A DNA stretch of 64,000 bases from Limnobacter sp. 130 (GCF_902506325.1 NZ_LR732328.1:1547071-1611070), one strand, 5' to 3'; numbered from the stretch's first letter, positions 45,216 to 54,334 are shown. Numbers and translations: made by a program. Notes: a model not told the origin generated them from the sequence alone.

Positions 45216-46406
45216 ATGGCAATTACGATTCCACCAATTGTCCAAGAGGTCACAACAGCTGAAGCGCTTCAAAGTGGCGCCTTGGCAAAAAAGCAACTAA
45301 GTGCAGTTGAGCAGAAAAAACTCAATAACTTTATTCGCGCACATGCACAACGCAACAGTTCAGGCGAGCCGCCTGTTGAGGTAACTCAAAAAAACCGGCT
45401 GGAAGGCAAGCCACAAGTTACGGCTGAAGAACAGGCCATTGCAGTAGCCGCCCGCAGCCGGGAAGACGCGCACGCAAAGCGCGCGTCTGAAAAATACAAA
45501 GAGGCGTATCGGGTTATGTTCACTTCGGACATGACATTTCTGAGTAAAGACCTGATTTCGCTAAACACAGCAGTCAAGACAAAAAGTAAAAGTTTGGTCG
45601 ACCTGGCGGGAAACTTGCGGCCGGAAGAAAAGGCATTGCGCAAGTTCTTGCTTGTCAGCCTGTTGCTTGAAGAGCCAGGCTTGAGCAAAACAGAAATCAA
45701 AGATTTAAACACTTATAAAAAATCACTTAACTCAGAACACGGTGACTTCATCTCGGGCTCCATTTCTGCGTTTGAAGTGGGCAAACAAAGTCGACTTTCA
45801 CAAGCGACCCTTCGTGAATTCATCAAGGCGTACCAAACAATTGAAATACAACCTCACGTTGATGCACCAGACATATTGTCGCTGTTCAAGGCAATCAGGA
45901 ACAATGTAACAAAAGAAGATTTCAGCGCTGACATGAATAAAATGCGCGATGGATTCATCAATATCCTGTCGAGAGAGAAAACACAAAACCCCAAGAAAAT
46001 TACCGCACCTCGGCACTACATGATCCTTAGCCGAATCAATCAAATCAATCTGTTAATCAAGGCTCAGGGAATCCATAAAAAATTTCTCAACTGCTGCACC
46101 GCGGCGAAATTGAGTGGTCTGCCATCGCTGAGTAACTTGCTGGAAAGTTGCTTGCAAACTGTTGCATCGGCGGAAGTTGTCACAGGGCTGAATTCGCTGG
46201 TAAGAATTGCCTCGGCCGTAAGTGCGAACAACCGACCCGGTAAAAACATATTCATCACGAACTACAACCGCTTGGTACTTAAAAGTGACTTGCTTGAAGA
46301 TCTTTACAAAAATGGATCTCACAGAAAACAAGTAACCGACGGAATTGACAAAAATCTGAAGGCTGCAGGAGTTCTATCCGTAGGAGCTTCGCATGCACAG
46401 TCATGA
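45216..46406 (+). CDS. sctW: T3SS gatekeeper candidate SctW (YopN/HrpJ-like)
   Basis: A 396-residue, mostly helical hydrophilic protein starting two bases after sctC. The central part (YKEAYRVMFTSDMTFLSKDL and later LRKFLLVSLLLEEPG) has the look of HrpJ/LcrE-type gatekeepers that control the switch from translocator to effector export. Length suits the family (290-400 residues). Similarity is modest by eye. Its end overlaps the following small gene by 14 bases. Confidence 0.6.
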   Translation: MAITIPPIVQEVTTAEALQSGALAKKQLSAVEQKKLNNFIRAHAQRNSSGEPPVEVTQKNRLEGKPQVTAEEQAIAVAARSREDAHAKRASEKYKEAYRVMFTSDMTFLSKDLISLNTAVKTKSKSLVDLAGNLRPEEKALRKFLLVSLLLEEPGLSKTEIKDLNTYKKSLNSEHGDFISGSISAFEVGKQSRLSQATLREFIKAYQTIEIQPHVDAPDILSLFKAIRNNVTKEDFSADMNKMRDGFINILSREKTQNPKKITAPRHYMILSRINQINLLIKAQGIHKKFLNCCTAAKLSGLPSLSNLLESCLQTVASAEVVTGLNSLVRIASAVSANNRPGKNIFITNYNRLVLKSDLLEDLYKNGSHRKQVTDGIDKNLKAAGVLSVGASHAQS

Positions 46407-46734
46407 GATCGAACCAGTCGAACTGTCAGTTTCCAATAGCGACTGGGTCATGGTGAAAAGCGAGAACAGGACAACTCATTTCTCAGCTCAACATCAAGAA
46501 TACTTTATGGTCTGGGTTTCCGAAACTCCACCATCGACTCGCATCACAGAGGCGTCCAAGGCCCTGGCAGAAATGAAAAACCCCCTCCCCGGAATTCATA
46601 TTAATTGCCAACTCGAACCCGAACTGGGATTCATTCTTCGCACCACAAAAAACTGGCATCTGGAAACCCTTCGGGAAATGCAACTCACTTTCGACAAGAT
46701 CACTTGGGAAATTGACCGTTTGAGCCAAAGGTAA
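46393..46734 (+). CDS. Small T3SS-block protein, chaperone candidate
   Basis: A 113-residue acidic soluble protein between the gatekeeper and an SctP-like gene. Size and a possible alpha-beta layout (SDWVMVKSENRTTHFSA, HINCQLEPELGFILRTT, then a C-terminal helix) could suit a class I-type secretion chaperone, and chaperones of SctW are often encoded beside it. I do not recognise it by sequence. It starts within the end of the gatekeeper gene and ends three bases before the next gene. Confidence 0.5.
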   Translation: MHSHEIEPVELSVSNSDWVMVKSENRTTHFSAQHQEYFMVWVSETPPSTRITEASKALAEMKNPLPGIHINCQLEPELGFILRTTKNWHLETLREMQLTFDKITWEIDRLSQR

Positions 46735-46737
46735 ACA

Positions 46738-47274
46738 ATGAAGTCTGACAACAAATATGATCCGCTGTGTTTATCAGCCAGCGTGCAAGAACGCATCGAC
46801 AAAAAAGCAAGCGGTTGCACTGTCAATATCAGCAAGGCCTCAAAGCCGCTCGCATTGTCAAACCCTTCTATGCCAAGGCCACAACAAGATTCACTCAAAG
46901 ATGATTTTCTGGAAATGCTGTTTCCGGTATCGCCTGAAAGTCACACACACTCGAACTCAGAGAAAACACCTAAAAACACGGGAAATTTTCAAACAAACGG
47001 AACAAAAGAACTTTTTTCTCCACTTAAAAAAGGAGAAGTAAAAGAAAAGGGTTTGTCAGAAACACAAAACTCATTTTCCTTCCAAATTGATAACTCTGCA
47101 CTTGGTGCACTGGAAGTGAAAGGAAGCTACAACCAGGGAAACCTGCTTCTCAATATCGAACTGCCACCAGCAATGGGGCTTAACGAACAGAAAGTACTGA
47201 TTAAAATTTTAGAGGCCAAATTGTCTAAGCAGCTTGGCGTCGCTCTGGAGGTCAAAATTGGTCGCAGCAATTAA
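46738..47274 (+). CDS. SctP-like needle-length regulator candidate
   Basis: A 178-residue protein. The first 115 residues are polar and disordered-looking (Ser/Lys/Thr/Asn-rich). The last 65 form a compact alpha-beta unit (ALGALEVKGSYNQGNLLLNIEL...ILEAKLSKQLGVALEVKIG) that resembles the C-terminal domain of FliK/SctP ruler proteins. It precedes the rod and needle genes, which fits. The ruler part would be shorter than in YscP. The call is from layout and pattern, not a firm family match. Confidence 0.5.
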   Translation: MKSDNKYDPLCLSASVQERIDKKASGCTVNISKASKPLALSNPSMPRPQQDSLKDDFLEMLFPVSPESHTHSNSEKTPKNTGNFQTNGTKELFSPLKKGEVKEKGLSETQNSFSFQIDNSALGALEVKGSYNQGNLLLNIELPPAMGLNEQKVLIKILEAKLSKQLGVALEVKIGRSN

Positions 47275-47599
47275 CAACATGGCAATGCTTGCTTCGCCAC
47301 CGGGCGCACAAACACCTCAACCACCGCTACACGATATTGCTGACTTCAAAGCAATGATCAACGATGCCGGGCCCATCAACAACACAGTGAAAAGTTTTGT
47401 TGAAAATGCCCAAACAAAGCTGAATCAGAGTGACATGAACATGGGTCAAAAACTCAAAGATTTTGACGCCAATGACAACGTACTCAGTCTGATTGAATCA
47501 ATTCACGAAAGCTCCATGAAGTCTGTGTCAATTCAGCTGACAGGGAAAATTGGCAGCAAAGTTTCGGAAAGTTTTGAGCAATTGGTTAAACAACAGTAG
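47258..47599 (+). CDS. Needle-complex small protein, second SctI-type candidate
   Basis: A 113-residue protein. Its C-terminal helix (MKSVSIQLTGKIGSKVSESF followed by EQLVKQQ) is like the end of inner-rod proteins such as YscI (ending in ...L.k.Q). It is directly followed by the needle-like gene, as prgJ/prgI neighbours are. TTG at 47258 has GGAGG six bases upstream; an ATG at 47279 would lose seven residues. Since the gene before sctJ is also a rod candidate, one of the two may be something else. Confidence 0.5.
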   Translation: MVAAINNMAMLASPPGAQTPQPPLHDIADFKAMINDAGPINNTVKSFVENAQTKLNQSDMNMGQKLKDFDANDNVLSLIESIHESSMKSVSIQLTGKIGSKVSESFEQLVKQQ

Positions 47600-47607
47600 G
47601 AGGTATT

Positions 47608-47823
47608 GTGGAAGTTATTCAAGCAGGCGATCGCGTATTCAACTTTGCAGATCGACACGGCAAGAACGTCAACAACATGCTTGCCCGTTCAGATTTTGGT
47701 GATTCTCCAGTCGACTCTGTGATGTTGAACTACGAGATTCAAATGATGGGTTCATTGTGGCAATTGGCTGCTGGTTTGGTCAAAGACCTTACCGAGCCAT
47801 TAAAAAGTATCGTCAACAAATAA
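47608..47823 (+). CDS. sctF: T3SS needle subunit candidate SctF
   Basis: A 71-residue protein. The second half (DSVMLNYEIQMMGSLWQLAA then GLVKDLTEPLKSIVNK) follows the needle pattern: a helix with an aromatic/hydrophobic face, then a K-D and a terminal I-x-N-K, as in EscF and MxiH. Length is close to EscF (73). AGGAGG precedes the GTG start closely. It should polymerise into the hollow needle. An unrelated 77-residue gene downstream could compete for this role. Confidence 0.6.
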   Translation: MEVIQAGDRVFNFADRHGKNVNNMLARSDFGDSPVDSVMLNYEIQMMGSLWQLAAGLVKDLTEPLKSIVNK

Positions 47824-47833
47824 GGAGTCAATT

Positions 47834-47980
47834 ATGGCGGTTGAAGGAACAGCGTCGGTGCCCGCAGGGGCCTACTCACCAGAGCTTTTAGATGCTCTGG
47901 AGGAAATCACAGTGGGCTTCATTCTGGACGACTTTCTCAGCGAGGCCACCGACCCTGTCGGTGGTAACGATGACGACTGA
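47834..47980 (+). CDS. 48-residue acidic small protein in T3SS block
   Basis: A complete small frame: ATG at 47834 with AAGGAG eight bases upstream and TGA at 47978. The product starts MAVEGTASVPAGAYSPELLD and ends VGGNDDD. It contains an amphipathic helix (LLDALEEITVGFILDDFL) and is strongly acidic. It fills the gap between the needle-like gene and the next small gene in the same direction and shares a similar start (MA-(A)-(V/I)EG) with the next product. Function unknown; a secreted or chaperone-bound peptide is possible. Confidence 0.55.
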   Translation: MAVEGTASVPAGAYSPELLDALEEITVGFILDDFLSEATDPVGGNDDD

Positions 47981-48040
47981 TCAAACAGATCAGTCGTATT
48001 TGGTGTGCATGGTGTTTACATATTAATCAGGAGAATCAAA

Positions 48041-48274
48041 ATGGCAGCAATCGAAGGTCCAATCGGCGTAATGACAACCACAGGTCAGGATTTCCAGGAC
48101 AACGCGCTTCAGCAATTTCAAGATGTACTGGATGACCCCGATGTAGAGCCTGGTGACATTGTGGAAGCCGCGGCAAAATTGAAAATTGACCTCGCTTCGG
48201 CCCAGGCAATTTTCGATGCTGCGGGCAAGTCTGGCGACTTCTACCGCGACGTTGTTTCCCGGGCACTTAACTAA
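48041..48274 (+). CDS. 77-residue small T3SS-block protein
   Basis: A 77-residue protein starting MAAIEGPIGVMTTTG with AGGAG before the ATG. Residues 20-77 are helical (DNALQQFQDVLDDPDVEPGD, then KLKIDLASAQAIFDAAGKSG). Size and helical hairpin layout with a proline-containing turn could fit a needle-type subunit, so it is an alternative SctF. It could also be a small secreted or tip-associated protein. I do not recognise it by sequence. Confidence 0.55.
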   Translation: MAAIEGPIGVMTTTGQDFQDNALQQFQDVLDDPDVEPGDIVEAAAKLKIDLASAQAIFDAAGKSGDFYRDVVSRALN

Positions 48275-48293
48275 TAAATCCAAAGGGAAAATC

Positions 48294-48851
48294 ATGACTG
48301 CTACCACCCCAATTACGAACCCCGAACCATTGACCGAACCCTACGAGATCGATGAAAGCAAAGTCGATCAAATGTTTGAAGCGGCAGCAAGGGGAGACAC
48401 TCAAACAGTGCTACTACTGGCTACAGGTCTGCAATTGGGGGGGTACACCTATGACATAGAACGCCTCACCGAGCTAGCAGCATGGTACGGCCCACTCGAG
48501 ACGAACGGCGATGCCTTGATATCTCTCCTTCAGACACATGAAGAAGGCGCGGTAGAAGCCAACGAAGACATGAAACGCTATTTGAATGAAGCCCGCGCGC
48601 AGATGAGTGCTTCCGGAAAACCGATTCCGAACGATGTTCTTGAAGTGTTCAACAAAGTCATGAATGGCGAGAAGGTCAATGAAGAACAAGCAAAGAAACT
48701 TTACTCATGGTGCCTTGAGGCGAAAGAACTGGTCATTCCTTCAGACTACCGTTCCGCAATTATTGGAGAGCAGTTGCAACGCCTGCGCGATCAATATGAC
48801 CAAAAAGTAGACTCGGGCACAAAACGACTGTCCAGTTTCTCGGTTCGATAA
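48294..48851 (+). CDS. Unknown helical protein in T3SS block (185 aa)
   Basis: A 185-residue soluble helical protein preceded by AAAGGGA. Segments such as DQMFEAAARGDTQTVLLLATG and EVFNKVMNGEKVNEEQAKKL suggest a helical bundle. No family recognised. Placed between small needle-like genes and the 397-residue putative secreted protein, it is probably either a secreted component or a chaperone. Confidence 0.55.
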   Translation: MTATTPITNPEPLTEPYEIDESKVDQMFEAAARGDTQTVLLLATGLQLGGYTYDIERLTELAAWYGPLETNGDALISLLQTHEEGAVEANEDMKRYLNEARAQMSASGKPIPNDVLEVFNKVMNGEKVNEEQAKKLYSWCLEAKELVIPSDYRSAIIGEQLQRLRDQYDQKVDSGTKRLSSFSVR

Positions 48852-48882
48852 ACACACAACAACACACATTGAGGTATTTATC

Positions 48883-50076
48883 ATGGCAGGCGTAGATCCA
48901 AACCAATCAGTACAGTGGCAACCAACAACGATTGCTGGTGAAGTCGATACAGCCGAGGAGGCTGTTCAAGCATGGCTTAATCAGAACCCGGGCGTAAACC
49001 TGGCCGACATGTCCAAATCAGAGTTGACGCAACTAATCAACTTTTTACAAAGCCAATCAAGTCAACCATGGGCTCGGGGAAGTGATCTCAATGCCCTGAT
49101 TACCGATCTGAAACAAATTCGCAACAGCTGGGACTCATCCACCGGCACAGGCCCATTGAATCAATTGGACAGCGAACTGAAAAGTGAGCTGGCACTGTTA
49201 AAAGTGCTTGCGGAGCACACGCAAGGCACTGATGCCTTGGACACAGCAATTGCTGAACTGCAACCGCAGGCCGATGCAGTGGCTGAAGTAATGTCGGCAA
49301 TTTCAACCTCGACGAGTTCGTGGAGTGCCGAGAACAACATCAAAACTGTAGACCAGGTCAATGAACTGCTGGCAAAACTGGACACACTGGAAGCCAGTGG
49401 CGTAGACCTTAATTCGGTGGGCCTGGGCACCTTGAAAACAGAACTGATTACCGCGAAAGCTGCATACGAATCATCAATTGCAGCAGACCCCAGCGCAGAA
49501 AACCAACAATTGGCCTTGTCCCAGTTCCGCGAATCGGTCGCAAAAGCCAAGATGAATTATTTGTTGTCCACGGGACTCAGCGCGTCAGACCCGAAAGTTC
49601 AAGCTGAGCAAAAGGTGATGCGCAGCGAAGATCTTTGGCAATACAACCTTGAAACAAATTGGGATGTGAGTGAGATTCCTGGTCCGGAAGGATACAGCGA
49701 GCAAGAATTACAAAGCTATCTTGATGAACTGAAGCTTCAATACAGCTTTGCTGTCGACCGGGGCGACACAAATGCGCAACGTTACATTTCTACCAAAATG
49801 AGTCAGATTGAAGGCGCATTGAATGGTCTCGCAGAAGGGAAGGACGGATTCGGTGTCAGCATTAATTTGTTTTTGGACCTGAAAGGAACTGACATCGCTG
49901 AAAAAACCCGCCTGCGAGACGAAGCTTTCAAAAATGGCGATCAAGCACTTGTAGACCAGCTGGACCAAGAAATTGAATCCATCAGCAAACTGGTTGAGGC
50001 GGTCATGAGTGAGTTTTCTGCAATTATGAGCAAACTCGCCGAGGTTGCATCACAAGCCTATCAATCCGCATTCTGA
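48883..50076 (+). CDS. Hydrophilic secreted-protein candidate (tip or translocator, 397 aa)
   Basis: A 397-residue protein without membrane segments or signal peptide, rich in Ala, Ser, Gln and Glu and predicted to be largely helical. The C-terminus (LVEAVMSEFSAIMSKLAEVA) is a coiled-coil-like helix. It lies directly upstream of the two hydrophobic translocators, where tip proteins (LcrV/IpaD/EspA type) are usually encoded. That role is inferred from position and composition; I see no clear family match. Confidence 0.5.
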   Translation: MAGVDPNQSVQWQPTTIAGEVDTAEEAVQAWLNQNPGVNLADMSKSELTQLINFLQSQSSQPWARGSDLNALITDLKQIRNSWDSSTGTGPLNQLDSELKSELALLKVLAEHTQGTDALDTAIAELQPQADAVAEVMSAISTSTSSWSAENNIKTVDQVNELLAKLDTLEASGVDLNSVGLGTLKTELITAKAAYESSIAADPSAENQQLALSQFRESVAKAKMNYLLSTGLSASDPKVQAEQKVMRSEDLWQYNLETNWDVSEIPGPEGYSEQELQSYLDELKLQYSFAVDRGDTNAQRYISTKMSQIEGALNGLAEGKDGFGVSINLFLDLKGTDIAEKTRLRDEAFKNGDQALVDQLDQEIESISKLVEAVMSEFSAIMSKLAEVASQAYQSAF

Positions 50077-50086
50077 GGTACGCCAG

Positions 50087-50968
50087 ATGCTTGATCAAGT
50101 AAGAGACACAGGCTATGCAAGCCTGATTGACAACGGCGCAAGTAGGCCACTGACAGAAACCTTGGCCGAATACATGATCGCGGCGCTTGAGCAAACCCGA
50201 GATGTCATCGGCAGTTACTTGGTTGGCCTGGAAGGTGCGGAACGCGCCAAGGTTGAAAAGGTCAAGCAACAAATTGAAGACTATCTCGAGCAGTTGCGCA
50301 AAGCCAAGGCGATGAGTGGATTGGCCAAGTTTTTCAAAGCACTCGGTGCATTGGGTGTGGCATTGGCAATGATCACAGCCATCTTGATTCCAACGCCAAT
50401 GACCATCGCGATTCTTGTTGTGACCTTGGTCATGTTTCTCGAGCCCTTGATCAGCGAAGCAGCTGGCTCTGAGTCTTTCATTGAAAAAGGGATGGGTGCA
50501 ATGTTCGAAGCGTTAAGCGACGCTTTGGGACCGATCGGCGCCATTGTGGTCGGCACTTTGTTGATGATCGCGATTGTTGTAGTTTGCACAGCCTTGATGG
50601 CAGGTGGCCTGTCGGCCATGTCGTCAAGCGTTTCAGCGGGCGTACAAGCAGCCAGGGAGTTTGCATCGTCCCTTCCAGCCTACATCGCCAAAATGTTGAC
50701 TGGTTCACTCACCGAGACGCAAACAATAGCGCTAACCCGCTTTCTTGAGTATGCGCAGTCCGCAATCCTGATGGCACAAGCTGGCCTTCAGGCAGAAATG
50801 GGTCAGTTGCAGTACGAGGGTGCAAAACTACTGAAAGAAGCAGAAGTAGCCCAGGCAATTATTGATGGCTGGAGCCAGATTATTGAAATGTTGAGCCAGG
50901 AAAATTCCAATTACCAAGATTTGCTGCAACGTTTTCAAATGTTGATTGCGCAACTATTTGGTGTTTGA
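50087..50968 (+). CDS. sctE: T3SS major hydrophobic translocator candidate SctE
   Basis: A 293-residue protein with an N-terminal coiled coil (residues 45-75), two long hydrophobic stretches (about 84-118 and 147-174) and a C-terminal helical region. This is the layout of YopB/IpaB/EspD translocators, which insert in the host membrane as the pore. No signal peptide. The ATG at 50087 follows GAGG. It is shorter than YopB (about 400) but near EspD. The next gene fits the minor translocator. Confidence 0.68.
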   Translation: MLDQVRDTGYASLIDNGASRPLTETLAEYMIAALEQTRDVIGSYLVGLEGAERAKVEKVKQQIEDYLEQLRKAKAMSGLAKFFKALGALGVALAMITAILIPTPMTIAILVVTLVMFLEPLISEAAGSESFIEKGMGAMFEALSDALGPIGAIVVGTLLMIAIVVVCTALMAGGLSAMSSSVSAGVQAAREFASSLPAYIAKMLTGSLTETQTIALTRFLEYAQSAILMAQAGLQAEMGQLQYEGAKLLKEAEVAQAIIDGWSQIIEMLSQENSNYQDLLQRFQMLIAQLFGV

Positions 50969-50994
50969 AACACACCTATTCAGGAGAACAAACA

Positions 50995-51735
50995 ATGGTA
51001 GACGTCGCAACAAGAACCGACTCCCTAAGCACAGGCAATGTCGATAAGCCCAACGAACTAACCCAGACTGAAAAAGAAAAATTTCTGGCGTACATGATGG
51101 ACAAATTCGGCTTGACTGAAGAGCAAGCCAACCGAATGCTCGCCAACCTGTCGCCGGAAGAAGTGCAAACGTATCTTGGTTTGGCCAGTGGCAAAGACAG
51201 CATTACGCGCGATGAGGCCAAAAAACTTTGGGGTCTTACCGACGACGAGGCGGACATTCTTTTCGGCGGTTCCGAAAGAATCGGGATTCACACAAATCCC
51301 TTTGGCGACGCATTTCTTGAATTTTTGATGCTTAGTTACGCCATGCAAGTGGATATCAAACAACTGATGTCTCAAGTACTTGAAACGCAGGTGGAGCTGG
51401 GAATAAGCGCCGCAGAAGAGCGCTTGAAAGGTGCCGCCGTACAGTTCGCATGCGCCATGTTGTCTGCAGTGATTACAGCTAGCTTGGGCGCGGCCAACGC
51501 CATCATTGCCAAAAACAGCAAAACTGGCCATGGCAATCAATGGGTAGGCCCAATCGGCGCCAGCCTGATCACGGCACCAATCAATGCAAGTGGCGAATAT
51601 GGCAACGCCAACTATCAATATGAAGGTGCAAAAGACGACATCAAGGCACAAGAAGCAAATGCGTTGTATCAGCAACTTGTCAGTTTGTACCAAACCACCA
51701 CGGAAACAGAAAAAGAACAAACGCGTGGCACGTAA
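50995..51735 (+). CDS. sctB: T3SS minor translocator candidate SctB
   Basis: A 246-residue protein with one hydrophobic region (about residues 148-172, AAVQFACAMLSAVITASLGA) and helical flanks, like YopD/EspB/IpaC. The N-terminal half holds repeating short acidic helices (GLTEEQANRMLANLSPEE; GLTDDEADILFGG) with a GKDSITRDEA loop that recalls EF-hand-like turns in the downstream paralogue. AGGAG precedes the ATG. It would form the translocon with the preceding protein. Confidence 0.62.
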   Translation: MVDVATRTDSLSTGNVDKPNELTQTEKEKFLAYMMDKFGLTEEQANRMLANLSPEEVQTYLGLASGKDSITRDEAKKLWGLTDDEADILFGGSERIGIHTNPFGDAFLEFLMLSYAMQVDIKQLMSQVLETQVELGISAAEERLKGAAVQFACAMLSAVITASLGAANAIIAKNSKTGHGNQWVGPIGASLITAPINASGEYGNANYQYEGAKDDIKAQEANALYQQLVSLYQTTTETEKEQTRGT

Positions 51736-51780
51736 AAATTATTTTTAAAATTGAGAATCTTACTTCGGGAATGAAAACAT

Positions 51781-52853
51781 ATGACAACCATTAGCCCAGG
51801 TTACCATGGTGAAGACGTCGCAGCAGCGGATGCTCCAGGCATCAATGAGCAGCCCGATGGTCAGTTCACTTACCGCATCAAAGACATCATCATTTCCGCT
51901 TCCTCCGAAGAAGAACTGCAAGAAATCCTGAACTTTCTGGCTTTAAAAAATAACAAGCCCGTCGAAGAACTGAAGGTTCGCGACATCACCCTAACCTTGG
52001 ACTACGATTACTTCAACTACAAAAGAAATCTTGGCGAAGATGGGATCACCCACACCTTCACGCTAACAACAGAAGGGCAAGGTCTCGTTCAGAACTACAA
52101 CGACACTGCCTTCTTCGGCGATGAAATTCCTTTCTTTCCAAGCGGCAGTGCAACTTACCTAAACTCCGGATTTAATACCGAGGCCACCGGCTCAGCCATG
52201 AGCGCACAACTGGGCGGCCTGATGGGTGCGGCGCAATACATTTACAACGCCAATTACTCTGCAGAGTCTGATCAGCTTGGTCCGATACAAGACAGCGATC
52301 TTGATCCGAACACCCTGACTCTGCTCGAGAACATGTTTGGACCCAACACGGAATTCAATCAGGGGCACTTGAACACACTGAAAATGATGGGGCTGCTTCA
52401 GGGAGACGCCAGCCAGGCGCCTGGCACCTGGACGCCCAACGAGAATGGCACCACGGTGGTGGAGGCGTTTGCCAACAATACTTTGGCGTTGATACCCAGC
52501 ATGGGGCTGTTAACCATGACACAAACACTGATGAACACCGCCAGTGAAGTGCCTGGCTATTTCACTGCCACCGGGTACGCACCGAATTACGGTTCGGGGC
52601 AAGTAGAAAAAGATGCCAAGGCGATTCTTGAAGGCATGGCGGAAGTGCCGGATGAAACATTGCCACCGGGACTGGCGCCAGACGAAGAAACGCGCAAAAT
52701 GCTGAATTTTTTATTTGGCCTGCCGGCAGACAATACCAACTTCACCACCAACCAGCTCAACACTGCAATTTCAATGGGACTTGTTTCTTACAACCCCGCC
52801 GAGAACACAATTGCCATGACAACAAATGGCGGTATTTATCTTGCAGACAAAAA
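51781..52853 (+). repeat. Direct repeat copy A, about 1.07 kb, within paralogue 1
   Basis: Pairs with 53262-54334 at a constant offset of 1481 bases and no indels. By eye there are nine differences, five in the first 70 bases and four in the last 150; the middle appears identical. Homology stops abruptly at 52854, in the region encoding the Ala-rich linker. Confidence 0.95.
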
Positions 52854-53235
52854 TGCTGCGGTGGCAGCAGCAGAAGCGGCAGCCGCAGAGGCCGAAGAAG
52901 TTGCCAAGCGCGATGCATTCAAGGCAATTATCACCACATTGTCCGATCCGAAAGCGGTTGACATGATGGATTACCTTGAATGGCGTTACAAGAACAGCGC
53001 CGCAGTCAAAGACAACGATCGATTCGGCACACAAGGCATGCGGCTTCTGTCAGAACTGAGCGAAACAGACCCTCTTTGGGACCAGATGGGTATACCACCT
53101 GAAAATCGGGCGGCCTTTATTGAAGCTGCAAAAGCTGCACTATCCAGTGAGAATCATTCAATGCTCCTCGAAATTTGCGGCGACGATCAAATCTTTGAAA
53201 AGAACGACATGTCGACTTGGCTAAACAGCAATTAA
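51781..53235 (+). CDS. Putative T3SS-secreted protein, paralogue 1 (484 aa)
   Basis: A 484-residue protein with no signal peptide or membrane helix. Residues 1-358 are shared almost exactly with the next gene. Within them a unit recurs: LENMFGPNTEFNQGHLNTLKMMGLL (near residue 180) and LNFLFGLPADNTNFTTNQLN followed by TAISMGLV (near residue 305). The unique C-terminal 125 residues start with an Ala/Glu helix and end in DDQIFEKNDMSTWLNSN. It lies right after the translocators, so secretion by this T3SS is likely but inferred. Family not recognised. Confidence 0.6.
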   Translation: MTTISPGYHGEDVAAADAPGINEQPDGQFTYRIKDIIISASSEEELQEILNFLALKNNKPVEELKVRDITLTLDYDYFNYKRNLGEDGITHTFTLTTEGQGLVQNYNDTAFFGDEIPFFPSGSATYLNSGFNTEATGSAMSAQLGGLMGAAQYIYNANYSAESDQLGPIQDSDLDPNTLTLLENMFGPNTEFNQGHLNTLKMMGLLQGDASQAPGTWTPNENGTTVVEAFANNTLALIPSMGLLTMTQTLMNTASEVPGYFTATGYAPNYGSGQVEKDAKAILEGMAEVPDETLPPGLAPDEETRKMLNFLFGLPADNTNFTTNQLNTAISMGLVSYNPAENTIAMTTNGGIYLADKNAAVAAAEAAAAEAEEVAKRDAFKAIITTLSDPKAVDMMDYLEWRYKNSAAVKDNDRFGTQGMRLLSELSETDPLWDQMGIPPENRAAFIEAAKAALSSENHSMLLEICGDDQIFEKNDMSTWLNSN

Positions 53236-53261
53236 TTTCTAAATTGGAGGAATGAAAAAAC

Positions 53262-54334
53262 ATGACGACCATCAGCCCAGGTTACCGTGGTGAAGACGTC
53301 GCAGTAGCGGATGCTCCAGGCATCAATGCGCAGCCCGATGGTCAGTTCACTTACCGCATCAAAGACATCATCATTTCCGCTTCCTCCGAAGAAGAACTGC
53401 AAGAAATCCTGAACTTTCTGGCTTTAAAAAATAACAAGCCCGTCGAAGAACTGAAGGTTCGCGACATCACCCTAACCTTGGACTACGATTACTTCAACTA
53501 CAAAAGAAATCTTGGCGAAGATGGGATCACCCACACCTTCACGCTAACAACAGAAGGGCAAGGTCTCGTTCAGAACTACAACGACACTGCCTTCTTCGGC
53601 GATGAAATTCCTTTCTTTCCAAGCGGCAGTGCAACTTACCTAAACTCCGGATTTAATACCGAGGCCACCGGCTCAGCCATGAGCGCACAACTGGGCGGCC
53701 TGATGGGTGCGGCGCAATACATTTACAACGCCAATTACTCTGCAGAGTCTGATCAGCTTGGTCCGATACAAGACAGCGATCTTGATCCGAACACCCTGAC
53801 TCTGCTCGAGAACATGTTTGGACCCAACACGGAATTCAATCAGGGGCACTTGAACACACTGAAAATGATGGGGCTGCTTCAGGGAGACGCCAGCCAGGCG
53901 CCTGGCACCTGGACGCCCAACGAGAATGGCACCACGGTGGTGGAGGCGTTTGCCAACAATACTTTGGCGTTGATACCCAGCATGGGGCTGTTAACCATGA
54001 CACAAACACTGATGAACACCGCCAGTGAAGTGCCTGGCTATTTCACTGCCACCGGGTACGCACCGAATTACGGTTCGGGGCAAGTAGAAAAAGATGCCAA
54101 GGCGATTCTTGAAGGCATGGCGGAAGTGCCGGATGAAACATTGCCACCGGGACTGGCGCCAGACGAAGAAACGCGCAAAATGCTGAATTTTTTATTTGGC
54201 CTGCCAGCAGACAACACCAACTTCACCACCAACCAGCTCAACACTGCAATTTCAATGGGACTTGTTTCTTACAACCCCGTCGAGAACACAATTGCCATGA
54301 CAACAAATGGCGGCATTTATCTTGCAGACAAAAA
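53262..54334 (+). repeat. Direct repeat copy B, about 1.07 kb, within paralogue 2
   Basis: Second copy of the repeat at 51781-52853, constant offset 1481 bases, about 99% identical. Flanking DNA on the 3' side is unrelated; about a dozen bases upstream (GGAATGAAAA) are also similar. Confidence 0.95.

Noticed and set aside
51781-54334. Insertion sequence or transposon as the cause of the 1.07 kb direct repeat
   Set aside because: The repeat is coding, begins near the start codons and holds no transposase or terminal inverted repeats; gene duplication explains it better.
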